NCBI GenBank assembly: GCA_964019055.1
Contig: OZ025207.1
Coordinates: 25,391,617 to 25,455,616 of the forward strand
Reading direction: 5' to 3'
DNA: 64,000 nt
Source: Anthopleura xanthogrammica
Lineage: Eukaryota; Cnidaria; Anthozoa; Actiniaria; Actiniidae
The translations under genes and the position numbers were made by a program. The stretch's first letter is position 1, and the number at the start of each line of letters is the position of its first letter. The notes under the pieces were generated by a model. It ran no database searches. It had not been told where the DNA came from and was given only the letters and a program-made list of their open reading frames with translations. This document shows, piece by piece, positions 1-11,700 of the stretch.

Positions 1-1042
1 ATAAGCATACATTTTAAAAAGTAAGAGATTAAAATCAGTTCTGCAGGAATAATAGGATAAAAAAGTAAATTACAAGGAGAAACCTCGCTGAGAGAAAATT
101 GATCAAAAATGACTTCTACTTGACTTAATGCCGATCAAAAGCACGACCCACTATATATAGCCCATTATTATGAGGTAACAGTTGATTAATGAATTGAGAA
201 AATATCAGAGTGTTACTGAAACCACGTACCATCTTTTTGGACATTGTAAACTAACTATTAACTAACTTGTAATCAACTTGGCCAAATGAGCACGGGATTT
301 ATTGATTCCATTTCCGTTGATTAATATTTCGAAACTATAACAACATCCTTCCTATATCGCTACACTGTAGGAAATACGGTCTTCATCTGATACTCTAACT
401 GGACTCTTATTGCGGGCGGCACCCATTCATGCAGTTCAAAAATAGACGTCTTTTTGTCCGTAGGCGTAAAGTATCAAATTTGAAAAGGATATGACAGAAT
501 AGAAGGCAAAAAAATGACTATAGAATAGCTGACGTGAATATGAATATGTTTTCTTTTAAAAAAATGCACGGACCGTTAACTCTGAGATTGGATTGGGATT
601 TAGCGTGAGAAATTGAATCATTTGCGAAAGAGTTCCCAGCTGTCTTTGTAAGTATAATATGCAGATGGGAATAGCAAAAAGAAACAGAACAAACTATAGA
701 TACCGTTAGTACTTCTTACGCGTATTATAAGATGACTGATAAAAAAGGTCACAAAAAAGCTACTCAAAAGAAACATTTGAAAACTGATCGATCTCTGAAA
801 CGAGTCAGTCTAAGTTGAGCTACTCTTGTTGGTTTAATATACAGGATAAAATAGTAGGAAAAAATAAACAGAGAAAAGCTTACAACACTTGCGATAAGAT
901 AGTTCTTGAGAAAATCAACAACAATGAAAAAAATGACAAAAAAGGCGATCAACATTCTACAGCATGAATTAAAATAGCTTTGAAAATCTTAAAGTTATTA
1001 CTAAAAGTACTAATAACTGCAAAAGCAATCCATTCTACTTAC
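1..1042 (-). other. Intron 1 of gene copy A (exon 2 lies outside the window)
   Basis: This stretch matches, almost base for base, the 1,048-bp intron 1 of copies B, C and D. The window opens a few bases upstream of the exon 2 acceptor, so exons 2-4 of copy A are off the left edge. Diagnostic bases near the acceptor agree with copy C, not with B and D. No gene of its own is visible. A 63-codon hydrophobic frame around 764-955 is simply intron sequence and recurs in each intron 1. Confidence 0.8.
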
Positions 1043-1060
1043 AATGATAGTCTTTTCCAT
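1043..1060 (-). CDS. Gene copy A, exon 1 only (secreted protein of unknown family)
   Basis: Read on the minus strand this is ATG plus five codons (MEKTII), followed at once by the splice donor GTAAGT (1037-1042). It is identical to exon 1 of copy C and synonymous with that of B and D. It supplies the charged N-terminus of a signal peptide; the hydrophobic core is encoded by exon 2, which is beyond the window edge. The start is chosen because the ATG lies about 110 nt downstream of a TATA box, keeps the frame into exon 2, and is conserved in five copies. The rest of copy A cannot be judged here. Confidence 0.7.
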
Positions 1061-1170
1061 GTTTCTTATTCAGGTAACTGTATGTCCGTCTTCTTCAGAT
1101 AGTTTGGTTTTTTGATCTTCTTGGGTCTTGATTCTTCTGATCAATGAGAACCTAGAGCATGTTGCCTGCC

Positions 1171-1177
1171 TATATAT
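1171..1177 (-). promoter_or_regulatory. TATA box of gene copy A
   Basis: TATATA stands about 110 nt upstream of the copy A ATG. The same arrangement, with nearly the same 5' leader between TATA box and ATG, occurs in copies B, C, D and E. This supports a TATA-type core promoter with a 5'-UTR of roughly 80 nt. The transcription start itself is inferred. Confidence 0.6.
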
Positions 1178-4100
1178 GCACCCGTTTCTAGTCAGAGTAG
1201 AATACTACTCTACCGCCCACTAACTCTGATTCCGTAACAGTTTGTTATCCAAACCGGCATTTCCTAGGCATGGTCGACATTGGTGGGATGTTCCGATTTG
1301 ACTATGCGAAAGAAACTGTTCCAGTTTTTGGAATGTTTGTCGAGTGTCATCATCTTTCATGTTCCAGTAATCATGCAGAACACAGTTTTCGACATTTTCT
1401 ACATTTTTTCTTATTACTCATTCTAAATTGGGTTTACTTAGCCACCAAACTTGTTAAAATATATACAAAATCTAGCGAGCTATGTGTCTGGTGAAAATTC
1501 AATATTGAAACTCCATATCAACAGGAAATACGGAAAACTGAAAACAATCTCCCCCTCATCGAAAATCATGATGCCTCAGTTCAAACAGACAGAAATCTAA
1601 GACTAAGTTTCTAATAAATGTTGAAACGTGAATTATTATTATTTATTATTTTTTCTAACTTTAATGAAAACCCTGATTGAAAATCACGTAAGGTTACAGT
1701 TTCAATCAGTAGAGGCAGAAACCAGGATTTTTTTTTTTTTTATGTCGCACGTCTCTTCTCTTTATCTGTCCATTATCATTTACAGTCTTATCCTAAAAGT
1801 AAGTAAAAAACACCGCACAACCTGCAAACTTTATCTGTCCTAATGAGTCTATTACAGACCAGTTTGATTACTATTCAGCTCCAATGCTATTTTAGCAACT
1901 CTACTCCAATAAGAGTAATTTTGCAATATATTAACATTAGTTCGACTACACCTGCCAGATCGTGATAATCTCATAAGACAAGCTGTTTTTAGTGTCTTTC
2001 ATTATTCTTGATTGAGTAGAGGAGTAGGTGATCGGAAGTCAAGCAGTTCGGCGGAAACAACCGCACACGCTTGAAAAGACGTGTAGTTCTGCGATTTCCT
2101 CTGCGCTATACTAGTTTCGTAGAGAAGATTTACTTGACTAAACATACTGAACAATCTGTGCGATTCACAGACATTCATGTTGTCAATACTCTAAACACAT
2201 CTCAAAAATGAATGCGATCCAAAGAATTCTTTTTCTTTTGTGATGCCACATTGTTACAGGATACAGAAATTATACAAATCAACATCACTCGGGCGGAGTT
2301 AATATCAAATTTTTCTGATGCGCTGGATTTCCTCTTCAAGCAACGAGGCATACTGTACTAACGCTACGGTTGCAAAGAGTAATTTGCAGTCATGAATGCG
2401 TCAAGATGTTTTTTCTTCGAAAACAATCCTTTTGCCCTACTTTTGCATAGCCCTTTCTCATCTAAAGAAGCAAAGCTTTGTTAGTTTGTAGAGACGTTTG
2501 GCAAAGGTCAAACAACCTCAATAACACATGTACAAACACAATGAATCAAGTTTGAATCAATAGTCAAGTATGGACAAACAACCACCTACTCACTTTAGCC
2601 ATGCATAGAAAGGGAGGAACTGACCTCGTTATCAACCAAAAATGAAGAACATCAAATCTGATGTCCAAGGTCTTTTTTTTCAAAATTAAAAATCAAGTTT
2701 TCGAACAGCACTGCTGGAATAAGTTTAAACTGAAGCCGTTTCAAAGATATTTTTATATTGAAATAAGAAATCAATGATGTGAAATATTCTAATGTATGGA
2801 TACGGTTCCTCATTCCACTTCTCATTTCGTTGCTTCTAGAATGTGAAGAACGACAGAGTTATGAAAGGAATGAACTGGGAGGGAAAGAAACTTTTCAAAC
2901 ACCATCAGCTCTAGAGTATTACAAATTTTCAAAACATTCACTTATTTATTTTAAAAAACCCATATTTTTTCCTGTGCCAATGGTTTCGTTGTTTTTGACC
3001 GTATATTTGTACATTCCAAAGGAAGAAAATGATAAGCAGATGAAAAGCAGAAAAAAAAGAAATACGAAAGGAAAAAAGACACAAAGATGAAATAAAAACA
3101 TACGGAGAAAGAATAACACTTCGACTTCTTAATACGATCAAAGTGTTATTCATTATACCCTATATTTAACCTGCAAACTTTATGTTCAATCAGCTGTTAA
3201 TAGTTAAAACAACCGCTAATGCTCTCGACTGTGATTGACCGGAAGAGGTGATTAAATGGTTGAATAAACTCTATCAAAATGTTTTCATTTCTGATTATAG
3301 TTCTTCTGTAGTCTCACCCGCAGGCGTTTTCAATGTCGGTCGCCACGCAAAGTCCCCCTCTCCTTACTTGTGGGAAGGAGTATTGCGTGACGACAGACAC
3401 TGAAAACGGCTGCGGACGAAATTAGTTCTACTGTAGCGCGAGGCAAGTTAAAGTGTTCTGCTCTCTTCTCATCATTCAGGAAGTATATTAAAGAAGCACG
3501 TTATACTTCCTAATAATTGATTCGATCCCTTATCGTTACTATCATGAGGAGATGATATCATTATTATCATTAGGGGAGAATTAGGAACTGAAGTGATCAT
3601 CATGTATACAAAAAATATTGATAGACACAGAAACAAGAGGAAGAAAAAAAGATATGTCAAAAGTAAATTTACAAGAGAATTTTCTTTGATGTGTTTTCCA
3701 TTTTGTAGAACCTAGAATTTTATTCAGTTAGTACGTAACCCTCTCTGGTCACAGCCAACATGATATAAATGTTATCGATCTGTTTTCTACGGTCATGCCG
3801 ACAACTATGAATTTTTGCTCACTTTTTTGACACATTATAATACTAATTTGTCTAAAAAATGTATTTGCTTTAAATATATAGTTGGAACCGATCAATGTTC
3901 TTTCTAGACTAATTACGATTTCCGATGCCCGCCTTCTTAACGTTTTCGACGGCATTTGACGTCATCATGTTCGTCCGACTTCGTCGTGTTTGCTCTTCCA
4001 TAGTTCCGTAACAAAATGATCTACATCCTTGAAACTTTACCAGTATGTGAAGTTTTGAACGATTTATTATGTAGAGAAATTACGCTTTTGAAATTGATGA

Positions 4101-4782
4101 TGACAGCGGATGACCTCTAATAACTAATGTAAGTGGAATATTTTCTTAATTAGTCATTCAGCACACTGCTACACATCTCTATGTACACTTCAGTGAGCAA
4201 CACAAAATACAAAAGTAAAATTTCGATATATAACCCGGAGTCATTACTGGAAGTGATAACTTCAGTGTAAGCTGACTAGGAATTATGATGTCAGAACCTG
4301 TGAAAAAATTAATTTTTTTGAAATACCTTTTTGCTCTACTTTTCAGTTGTTGTTTCTCAGTTTATTTAATATTTTTTTTTAATTCTCGTGAAATGTCTTT
4401 CTTTCCTATATGACCAGTCAGCTGGCAAAGATCAGGACATTTAGGTAGTCCAAATCAGTATCTAGAAATGTGCCTCAAGAGAAAACACAGCGAGTTTGTG
4501 TCAGTCAAGGATTTTGAAATTCTTCAATCTAATTGCAAAATTAGGCACATCAACCGAACCTAATGACATCAAAAAAGACCGCCTTGTTATCCATTTTTTA
4601 CCGAAAAGTCACGAGCTCAAATATTTTTTCTAAAAAAGAAACGAATTTATAAAAAATTCATCAGGAATTTCATTCATGACAATCTTAGAAAGTGGACAGG
4701 TTTATTTACGAAACGTTTAGCACTTGTCAACTGACCACAATAATAAATAAAATCAAACTTCCTAGATTTCTTTAAAGCAATA
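1178..4782. other. Spacer between copies A and B
   Basis: About 3.6 kb of AT-rich intergenic DNA. It holds the upstream region of A, a 111-bp hairpin insertion (3312-3422) and several short open frames. These frames (1270-1494 plus, 2779-3090 plus, 3749-3955 minus) recur in other spacers only because the units are recent duplicates. Each is altered in at least one diverged copy, including a stop or frameshift in unit E. I see no supported gene. A TGACGTCA palindrome at about 3958 lies in a repeated segment. Confidence 0.6.
3312..3422. repeat. 111-bp hairpin insertion, A-B spacer
   Basis: Two imperfectly complementary arms of about 33 bp, beginning near CGCAGGCGTTTTCA and ending near TGAAAACGGCTGCG, enclose a loop of about 32 nt. 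The insert is flanked by 14-bp near-identical direct repeats, TAGTTCTTCTGTAG and TAGTTCTACTGTAG. The corresponding place in inverted unit E has one TAGTTCCACTGTAG and no hairpin, so this looks like a small transposed element with its target duplication. Confidence 0.6.
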
Positions 4783-4788
4783 TTTATT
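4783..4788 (-). terminator. Poly(A) signal of gene copy B
   Basis: AATAAA on the minus strand lies about 540 nt past the copy B stop codon. It sits at the end of a 3'-flank that is conserved between all copies, including the diverged F-H subfamily. This makes it the likely cleavage signal. Confidence 0.5.
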
Positions 4789-5109
4789 AAAAATAAATAC
4801 TATAATAAATAAATGTTCCATAGATATTTTACTACTACATATTATTATAAGACTCGTGCTTTCCTTATGCGGCAAATACGCCCTTTTGCGCGAGTGTATT
4901 ACACGGGTCAGCTAGAGCGAGTGTCATAGGCCTATTTATAACATATATAAATACCGTCATTCAATTTAAAAATATTTTTCCTAAAAAAATGTATCATCTA
5001 TCAATGAATTACTTAATATACTCTACAGAAAGTTGGGTGAATACGACTGGATATTTTCACTCAGACATCCGTTTGTAGTTACGAACCGGTCATTATTTAT
5101 CGCCTTAGG

Positions 5110-5128
5110 GAAGGGGGGGGGGGGGGGT
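5110..5128. repeat. Poly(G) tract in the 3' flank of copy B
   Basis: A long G run sits within the 3' flank at a place where each unit has a run of different length: C near 15841, D near 22541, and as poly(C) in the plus-strand units near 36109, 46879 and 58424. It is a length-variable homopolymer. Confidence 0.7.
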
Positions 5129-5326
5129 GTTGCTACTTAGTCACCCCCATTTGATACCTAGCAATTTTTAGCTCAAAAATTCTTCATGCAGTTGTCTAGA
5201 AATATTTCCCCTAAACACCAGGCGGTAAAAAATGAAAGGTCCCCTGGTTCACTATCGCTCCTCGTCACTAATACAGCACTACTCCGAGTCAAAATATCCA
5301 GCAGCTACATAGCGTATTATATAATC

Positions 5327-7668
5327 TTAGCCACAGTTTGGTTTGGCAATTAGTTGACAATAATTAGGGCTCATCGTCGGCTTCAACATGAGGTTACAAA
5401 CAGAATTAGGAACACTCTTAGATTCAAGCCTGAAGGATGTGGTATAAGATATTTGGTCAACCAACTTTAATTTTTTCGAGGAGTAGTCAACTGAGATGTA
5501 TTTGAACGGAGAAGACATCGTTTGTAGGGATATTGTATAGATGTCCGGGAACGTGGAACGTCCAGTCTTGAAATACACCTTGCTCTGACTCAGGCTCGAC
5601 GCATAAGTAGTATTCTGAAGAAAACAAACACGAACCCAAACTCAGTAAACACGTTTGTTTAAAACAGAAACGTTTGCAAGCAAATCCTCTAGCTTTATTA
5701 ATGAAATCGTTAGGCCGGGACCTTGGACAAATGGGAATAAAAACTGTCACACTACTCGCTGCCCGTGTCACGTTCTTCAATTTCCAACCTAAGTAACTGT
5801 TTCAATTGGTAACGGGTTTTCTCTACTTGCTACGCAGGTTAATTTATTTCAGGCTGTATAGATTTCGTGACCACTCATCAATTCTTTCAAGGCTATCACT
5901 GAATGTCACAAAGATATGTAGATATGGTCACGTTAAACCTAGAAATTAAAGTTCGATATATACTGAACGTGCAGGCCGTACGGAGGGAGAGGCGCTTGTT
6001 GGAATTAGACCGCCACTCAAAACAATACTCCTCTATGTGACAGACAGACAGCTATTCGTGCAGACAAGCGTACTTACCACAAATTCCAGTTTGTCCGTAA
6101 GAACATAATTCAAATCACTGCTCATTATCTTCAGTTTAGTAGTAGTGCCGGCGGATCCCTTGACAGTTCGAAAGTCTATGACAAACAAAATATTTTTCAT
6201 TTAATCAGGCAACGCCAAAAACGAATTGAGTTTTTTTGATGTGTAGTACTCTCCTATGCTACAAGAGTTTTCTCCGGCTTCCTCCCTCCGTAAAAATCAA
6301 CATTTGAATTGAGCGTTGTGGGCATAGAATAAATAAGGTAGTGGTTGTGTGTGTGAGTAGCAGTGGGCCAATTAGTGCGGAAACTCTAAGCCAAAAACTT
6401 AGAAGTACAAACCTGTCCACTGGTCCGGATCACAACAAGTTCCAAGTCCCAGAATACGTTTGCTGTTTTGGACTTTCATCTTCAGTATGAAACAGGGATG
6501 GGTGTAGACTGGGTCGTGAAGCTTGATCTTCATCGAAATCTTGTACGGTCCATCAGGAACGGGCTTGTTGTATGCGGTAGCAACGAAGAAAGCAAGCAAA
6601 GCCTAAACATAAGCATACATTTTAAAAAGTAAGAGATTAAAATCAGTTCTGCAGGAATAATAGGATAAAAAAGTAAATTACAAGGAGAAATCTTGCCGAG
6701 AGAAAATTGATCAAAAATGACTTCTACTTGACTTAATGCCGATCAAAAGCACGACCCACTATATATAGCCCATTATTATGAGGTAACAGTTGCTTAATGA
6801 ATTGAGAAAATATCAGAGTGTTACTGAAACCCCCTACCATCTCTTTGGACGTTGTAAACTAACTATTAACTAACTTGTAATCAACTTGCTCAAACGAGCA
6901 CAGGATTTATTGATTTCATTTCCGTTGATTAATATTTCGAAACTATAACAACATCCTTCCTATATCGCTACACTGTAGGAAATACGGTCTTCATCTGATA
7001 CTCTAACTGGACTCTTATTGCGGGCGGCACCCATTCATGCAGTTCAAAAATAGACGTCTTTTTGTCCGTGGGCGTAAAATATCAAATTTGAAAAGGATAT
7101 GACAGAATAGAAGGCAAAAAAATGACTATAGAATAGCTGACGTGAATATGAATATGTTTTCTTTTAAAAAAACGCACGGACCGTTAACTCTGAGATTGGA
7201 TTGGGATTTAGCGTGAGAAATTGAATCATTTGCGAAAGAGTTCCCAGCTGTCTTTGTAAGTATAATATGCAGATGGGAATAGCAAAAAGAAACAGAACAA
7301 ACTATAGATACCGTTAGTACTTCTTACGCGTATTATAAGATGACTGATAAAAAAGGTCACAAAAAAGCTACTCAAAAGAAACATTTGAAAACTGATCGAT
7401 CTCTGAAACGAATTAGTCTAAGTTGAGCTACTCTTGTTGGTTTAATATACAGGATAAAATAGTAGGAAAAAACAAACAGAGAAAAGCTTACAACACTTGC
7501 GATAAGATAGTTCTTGAGAAAATCAACAACAATTAAAAAAATGACAAAAAAGGCGATCAACATTCTACAGCATAAAATAAAATAGCTTTGAAAATCTTAA
7601 AGTTATTACTAAAAGTACTAATAACTGCAAAAGCAATCCATTCTACTTACGATAATAGTCTTTTCCAT
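5327..7668 (-). CDS. Gene copy B: secreted lysine-rich six-cysteine protein, unknown family
   Basis: Coding exons on the minus strand are 7651-7668, 6413-6602, 6078-6175 and 5327-5614, giving 197 residues. All introns are GT-AG (1,048, 237 and 463 bp) with phases 0, 1 and 0. Residues 1-18 form a signal peptide, MEKTII plus ALLAFFVATAYN, split by intron 1. The mature protein starts near KPVPDG and is basic. Six cysteines occur as HPCF, TCC, SVCN, NYCQ and a terminal NCG. Alternating hydrophobic residues suggest beta-strands. An N-glycosylation sequon (NTT) opens exon 4. I recognise no known domain; extracellular location is inferred from the signal peptide alone. Copy B is closest to D, and both differ from A/C at shared diagnostic sites. 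The frame is intact, so it is probably functional. Confidence 0.72.
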
Positions 7669-7778
7669 GTTTCTTATTCAGGTAACTGTAGCTTCGTCTT
7701 CTTCAGATAGTTTTGTTTTTTGATCTTCTTGGGTCTTGATTCTTCTGATCAATGAGAACCTAGAGCATGTTGCCTGCC

Positions 7779-7785
7779 TATATAT
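7779..7785 (-). promoter_or_regulatory. TATA box of gene copy B
   Basis: TATATAT about 110 nt upstream of the copy B start codon, in the same context as in copies A, C, D and E. Confidence 0.6.
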
Positions 7786-8756
7786 GCACCCGTTTCTAGT
7801 CAGAGTAGAATACTACACTACCGCCCACTAACTCTGATTCCGTAACAGTTTGTTATCCAAACCGGCATTTCCTAGGCATGGTCGACATTGGTGGGATGTT
7901 CCGATTTGACTATGCGAAAGAAACTGTTCCAGTTTTTGGAATGTTTGTCGAGTGTCATCATCTTTCATGTTCCAATAATCATGCAGAACACAGTTTTCGA
8001 CATTTTCTACATTTTTTCTTATTACTCATTCTAAATTGGGTTTACTTAGCCATCAAACTTGTTAAAATATATACAAAATCTAGCGAGCTATGTGTCTGGT
8101 GAAAATTCAATATTGAAACTCCATATCAACAGGAAATACGGAAAACTGAAAACAATCTCCCCTCATCGAAAATCATGATGCCTCAGTTCAAACAGACAGA
8201 AATCTAAGACTAAGTTTCTAATAAATGTTGAAACGTGAATTATTATTATTTTTTTTTTTCGCTATTTGTCTGATGAAAGCATTCTAACTTTAATGAAAAC
8301 CCTGATTGAAAATCACGTAAGGTTACAGTTTCAATCAGTAGAGGCAGAAACCAGGAATGTTTTTTTATTTCGCACGTCTCTTATCATTATCTGGCAATTA
8401 TCATTTACAGTTTTATTTTAAAAATAAGTAAAAAATACCGCACAACCTGCAAACTTTATCTGTCCTAATGAGTCTATTACAGACCAGTTTGATTACTATT
8501 CAGCTCCAATGCTATTTTAGCAACTCTACCCCAATATGAGTAATTTTGCAATATATTAACATTATTTCGACTGCACCAGCCAGATCGTGATAATCTCATG
8601 AGACAATATTTTTAATCGTCTTTCATTATTCTTGATTGAGTAGAGGAGTAGGTGATCGGAAGTCAAGCAGTTCGGTGGAAAAACCGCACACGCTCGAAAA
8701 GACGTGTGGTTTCGCGATTTCCTCTGCGCTACTAGTTTCCTTGAGAAGGTTGTTAA
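7786..8756. other. Upstream region of copy B up to the TTAA insertion
   Basis: This matches the region upstream of copy D (25217-26188) closely and ends at the TTAA used by the 4-kb element. Short plus-strand frames (7878-8102; 8636-8839, which runs into the transposon) are not supported as genes. The first is stopped by a base change in unit E. Confidence 0.6.
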
Positions 8757-11700
8757 GAGCGACTGTCTGTAAAAATCGAGAATCGTTCGACAGTTGTAAA
8801 AATTTTGATTTCTTTATACTTTGCCCAAAAGACCCTTAGGGTAAACTATTTTCGAAAAAAATATTTAAAGGTTTGGCCGATTTTTATTTTTGGCAAAATC
8901 GAGAAAAGTTGAAATTCACGTCCGAGCGTGTCTGGCGGCTTTCGAAATGCGTGAAAAATGGTGCATCTTTGATAACCGCTCACGACCGATTGAAACCCCG
9001 TTCGAAATTGAAAAACTCACAACTGATTTATCTATTATTAATCTATGAACAGACTTAATTTGAGCTATACAGACATTTTATTTCTTTTTATTTTCTTACT
9101 AAGGTAAGGGCACTTTGGAGTTGCTAGAGAAAACATCGAATTACGGGCAAATCCAATGCATTCATTCTCCAATGCGCTATACAATATTACAAAAAAAATA
9201 ATTTTTCCTTAAAGCTCAACTGTCATACTAAGTCACCACAAAATATCTAACTTGGCCCGCAAAAAGCCTGACTTCTAGAGGAAGAGTTCTAAGCACTACT
9301 TTGACCTGTCGTAACGCAATCTAGCACTTGAGCGTTACCAAGATGATAGGCCTAAACTGCTCCTAAAATATATTCTATGCCTCTAAATGACTGTTTTTCA
9401 ATTGTTGGTCGTAATTCGACTGCAGAAGTATAAGTTTTGTAAACATTGAGATGATAATATTCAAGAAACTATCATACTGAACTACAACAATGACTTCCGG
9501 TTACATTCCCGCAGTAACACAACGACAACAACAAAGGCCTAATGTGATAATCTTGCAAAAATTACCAGTTTGAGAGTGATAATACTAAACTAAATGGAAT
9601 AAAGCAATGAATTCAACTCTGCATATATGTAATTTTGAATAAATGAGCGAATATAAGCGTTATTAATGGCAATGATACTTAAGGGCCGTTCTGCCAGACT
9701 ATAAAACGCATGTCGGTTGTACAAACATCATTAATGTAGCTTCTGGCTTCAACCAACTTACGATTGTAACGTTGTTTAACAAAATCCAGTTTAAACTCAA
9801 AATTATATAAAAAATAATGCTGCGTTTATTGATGAAATAAGCTTAAATTCAATCCGTTATTTTCAAAAATACATTAATTTACTTACAAGTCTGGCTACAT
9901 TTCTACTTGTTTTGTTAGCTTTTCTAATGTCCGTCCTGATTTGTCAAATGTTCTGAGTTGGTCAACCAAATCACCTTGAATTTGCCTTGAATTCAAATAC
10001 AATATTTTGAGTTGGTCAGCCAATCCTCTAAATAATATCCTTGTGACATAGTTAGTTTACGGACAGTACCATAAACTGCATAAACAACCTTTGCGATACT
10101 AGACCGACAGTAATCAAAGACTGGCGGCTAGTTAATAAGAATAACAAATGAAACCGTTGGGGGTGGGGGTAGGGGTAGGTAGAGTCTATATATATATTTA
10201 TGAATTTGAACGCTGACAGACAGCAACATTACAGTTTTTAAGGTGGGGGGTAGGGGGTGGGGGGGGGGGGGTAGCGTTCTCACCACAGGTAATCCAATCT
10301 CATCTCGGGGTGAGAATTATGTTATGTTAACTTTTTTTCTTATTCTTAGACAAAATAGAAATGTCATTCTCGTGAAAGCCCGCCACTACCCCCCCCCCCC
10401 CCCCCTCCGTCTCTCCCTGAATAGAGCAATGTAAAACGCTTTCTTCCGGCAGTTCTTTGAATCAGCAAGGTGCAAATCTAAGTTGGTGCAAATCAAAGTT
10501 GTTGCAAAGTGACTTGAGAACGGGCAGCTTCAATTTAAGCATTGTGTATACGTCGTACTGCGCAAAGATATATAACACGTCTCTCTTACACTCACTCAAT
10601 GCGATACACTGTATGTTGTCAGGATTTCTCCAGCTTGCTCCACAAGGTGTAGGATTTTCAAGCAAGAGCGAAAAGCCGCACGAGGCCTTCTCATCGCAGC
10701 AACAAGCATCGTACAATGTATAAGGCAATTCACCACTTTCACATTCCCATAATGCTTTGCATTCAGTGGGGGGCAACAACGAAACAAAATCGTTAATATT
10801 ACCATGAAGACTAATAAGAATTGAAGAAAAAAACATCTAAAAACACGTATGCATCTATGATAGATTCTATCACAATTCACAAAAACCAGAAAGAAAGAAA
10901 TTTGAACAGGTTTACGAGTCATGACATTTTTTGGTAAGTCCATACATCATCTGTTACGCCAAACATTTCATTTTCACATTAGTGTGGAATTGACTCTGAT
11001 TAAACTGATTTTGAATTTTCATATATTTTTTTTGCCCATTGTTGTCCCCCCCCCCCCCCCCAAAAAAAAAAAAAGAAAACGCAAAGTATTATGGGGATGT
11101 GACAGTGGTGATATAACATAATTCTATTGTCGTTACATTGGTAACTAAGTTCTATATTTGGCAATATTCGTAAGGTGGAGCCGTCAAACTTGACATGATC
11201 ATTGTCTAAACGTTATTTCTAACGAAACAAACGCAAAACTAATAACACACGAGATAAGCTTATTGAAATATACTTGTTTAAATTTGACTAAAGCAACCAA
11301 TGTAAATATATGCATCGTAACAAGCCACAAGCAACTGGCGTTCATGTAATAAAGTGTTCTTTACAAAATAATTATTCACTGTGCGTCACTCGACTTTGCG
11401 CAAGCTCCCTCACCCCCACGGGACTTATTTCTTTACCATATGTTTTTATCATTATCATTATCATACTGTCATTACTAAGTATCGCTTCGCCTTTAACTCT
11501 AAAGTCGGGCTCACAAGGCTACGTGTACTGAGGCCTAAATCTTTCAAAAGAATATGAGAATTCAGGGATTGGTTGAATCGGGACGGATAAATATAATAGC
11601 CGGCTGACAACCGGTAACAAGCACGAATGTAGACGAGTGTAACTTTTGAATAAATGTAAGTAACTGAATTTTCGAATTACTGATCTGACCAATCGCATTG

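Noticed and set aside
764..955. 63-codon hydrophobic frame in intron 1 (four copies)
   Set aside because: Lies wholly in intron 1 between exon 1 and exon 2 of the gene model and has no signal beyond intron duplication.
1270..1494. 74-codon plus-strand frame opposite the promoter (also at 7878, 18616 and 25309)
   Set aside because: Conserved only among the recent A-D duplicates. Unit E has a stop from a single base change, and the C version runs on into the converted tract.
2779..3090. 103-codon plus-strand frame MKYSNVW... (also at 13447, 20209 and 26896)
   Set aside because: Reading frame and length change with A-run length between units, the start is lost upstream of D, and composition is low-complexity lysine-rich.
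3749..3955. 68-codon minus-strand frame MPSKTLRRR... in three spacers
   Set aside because: Frameshifted in unit E and part of a dispersed non-coding segment that also occurs near 45480 and 57010.
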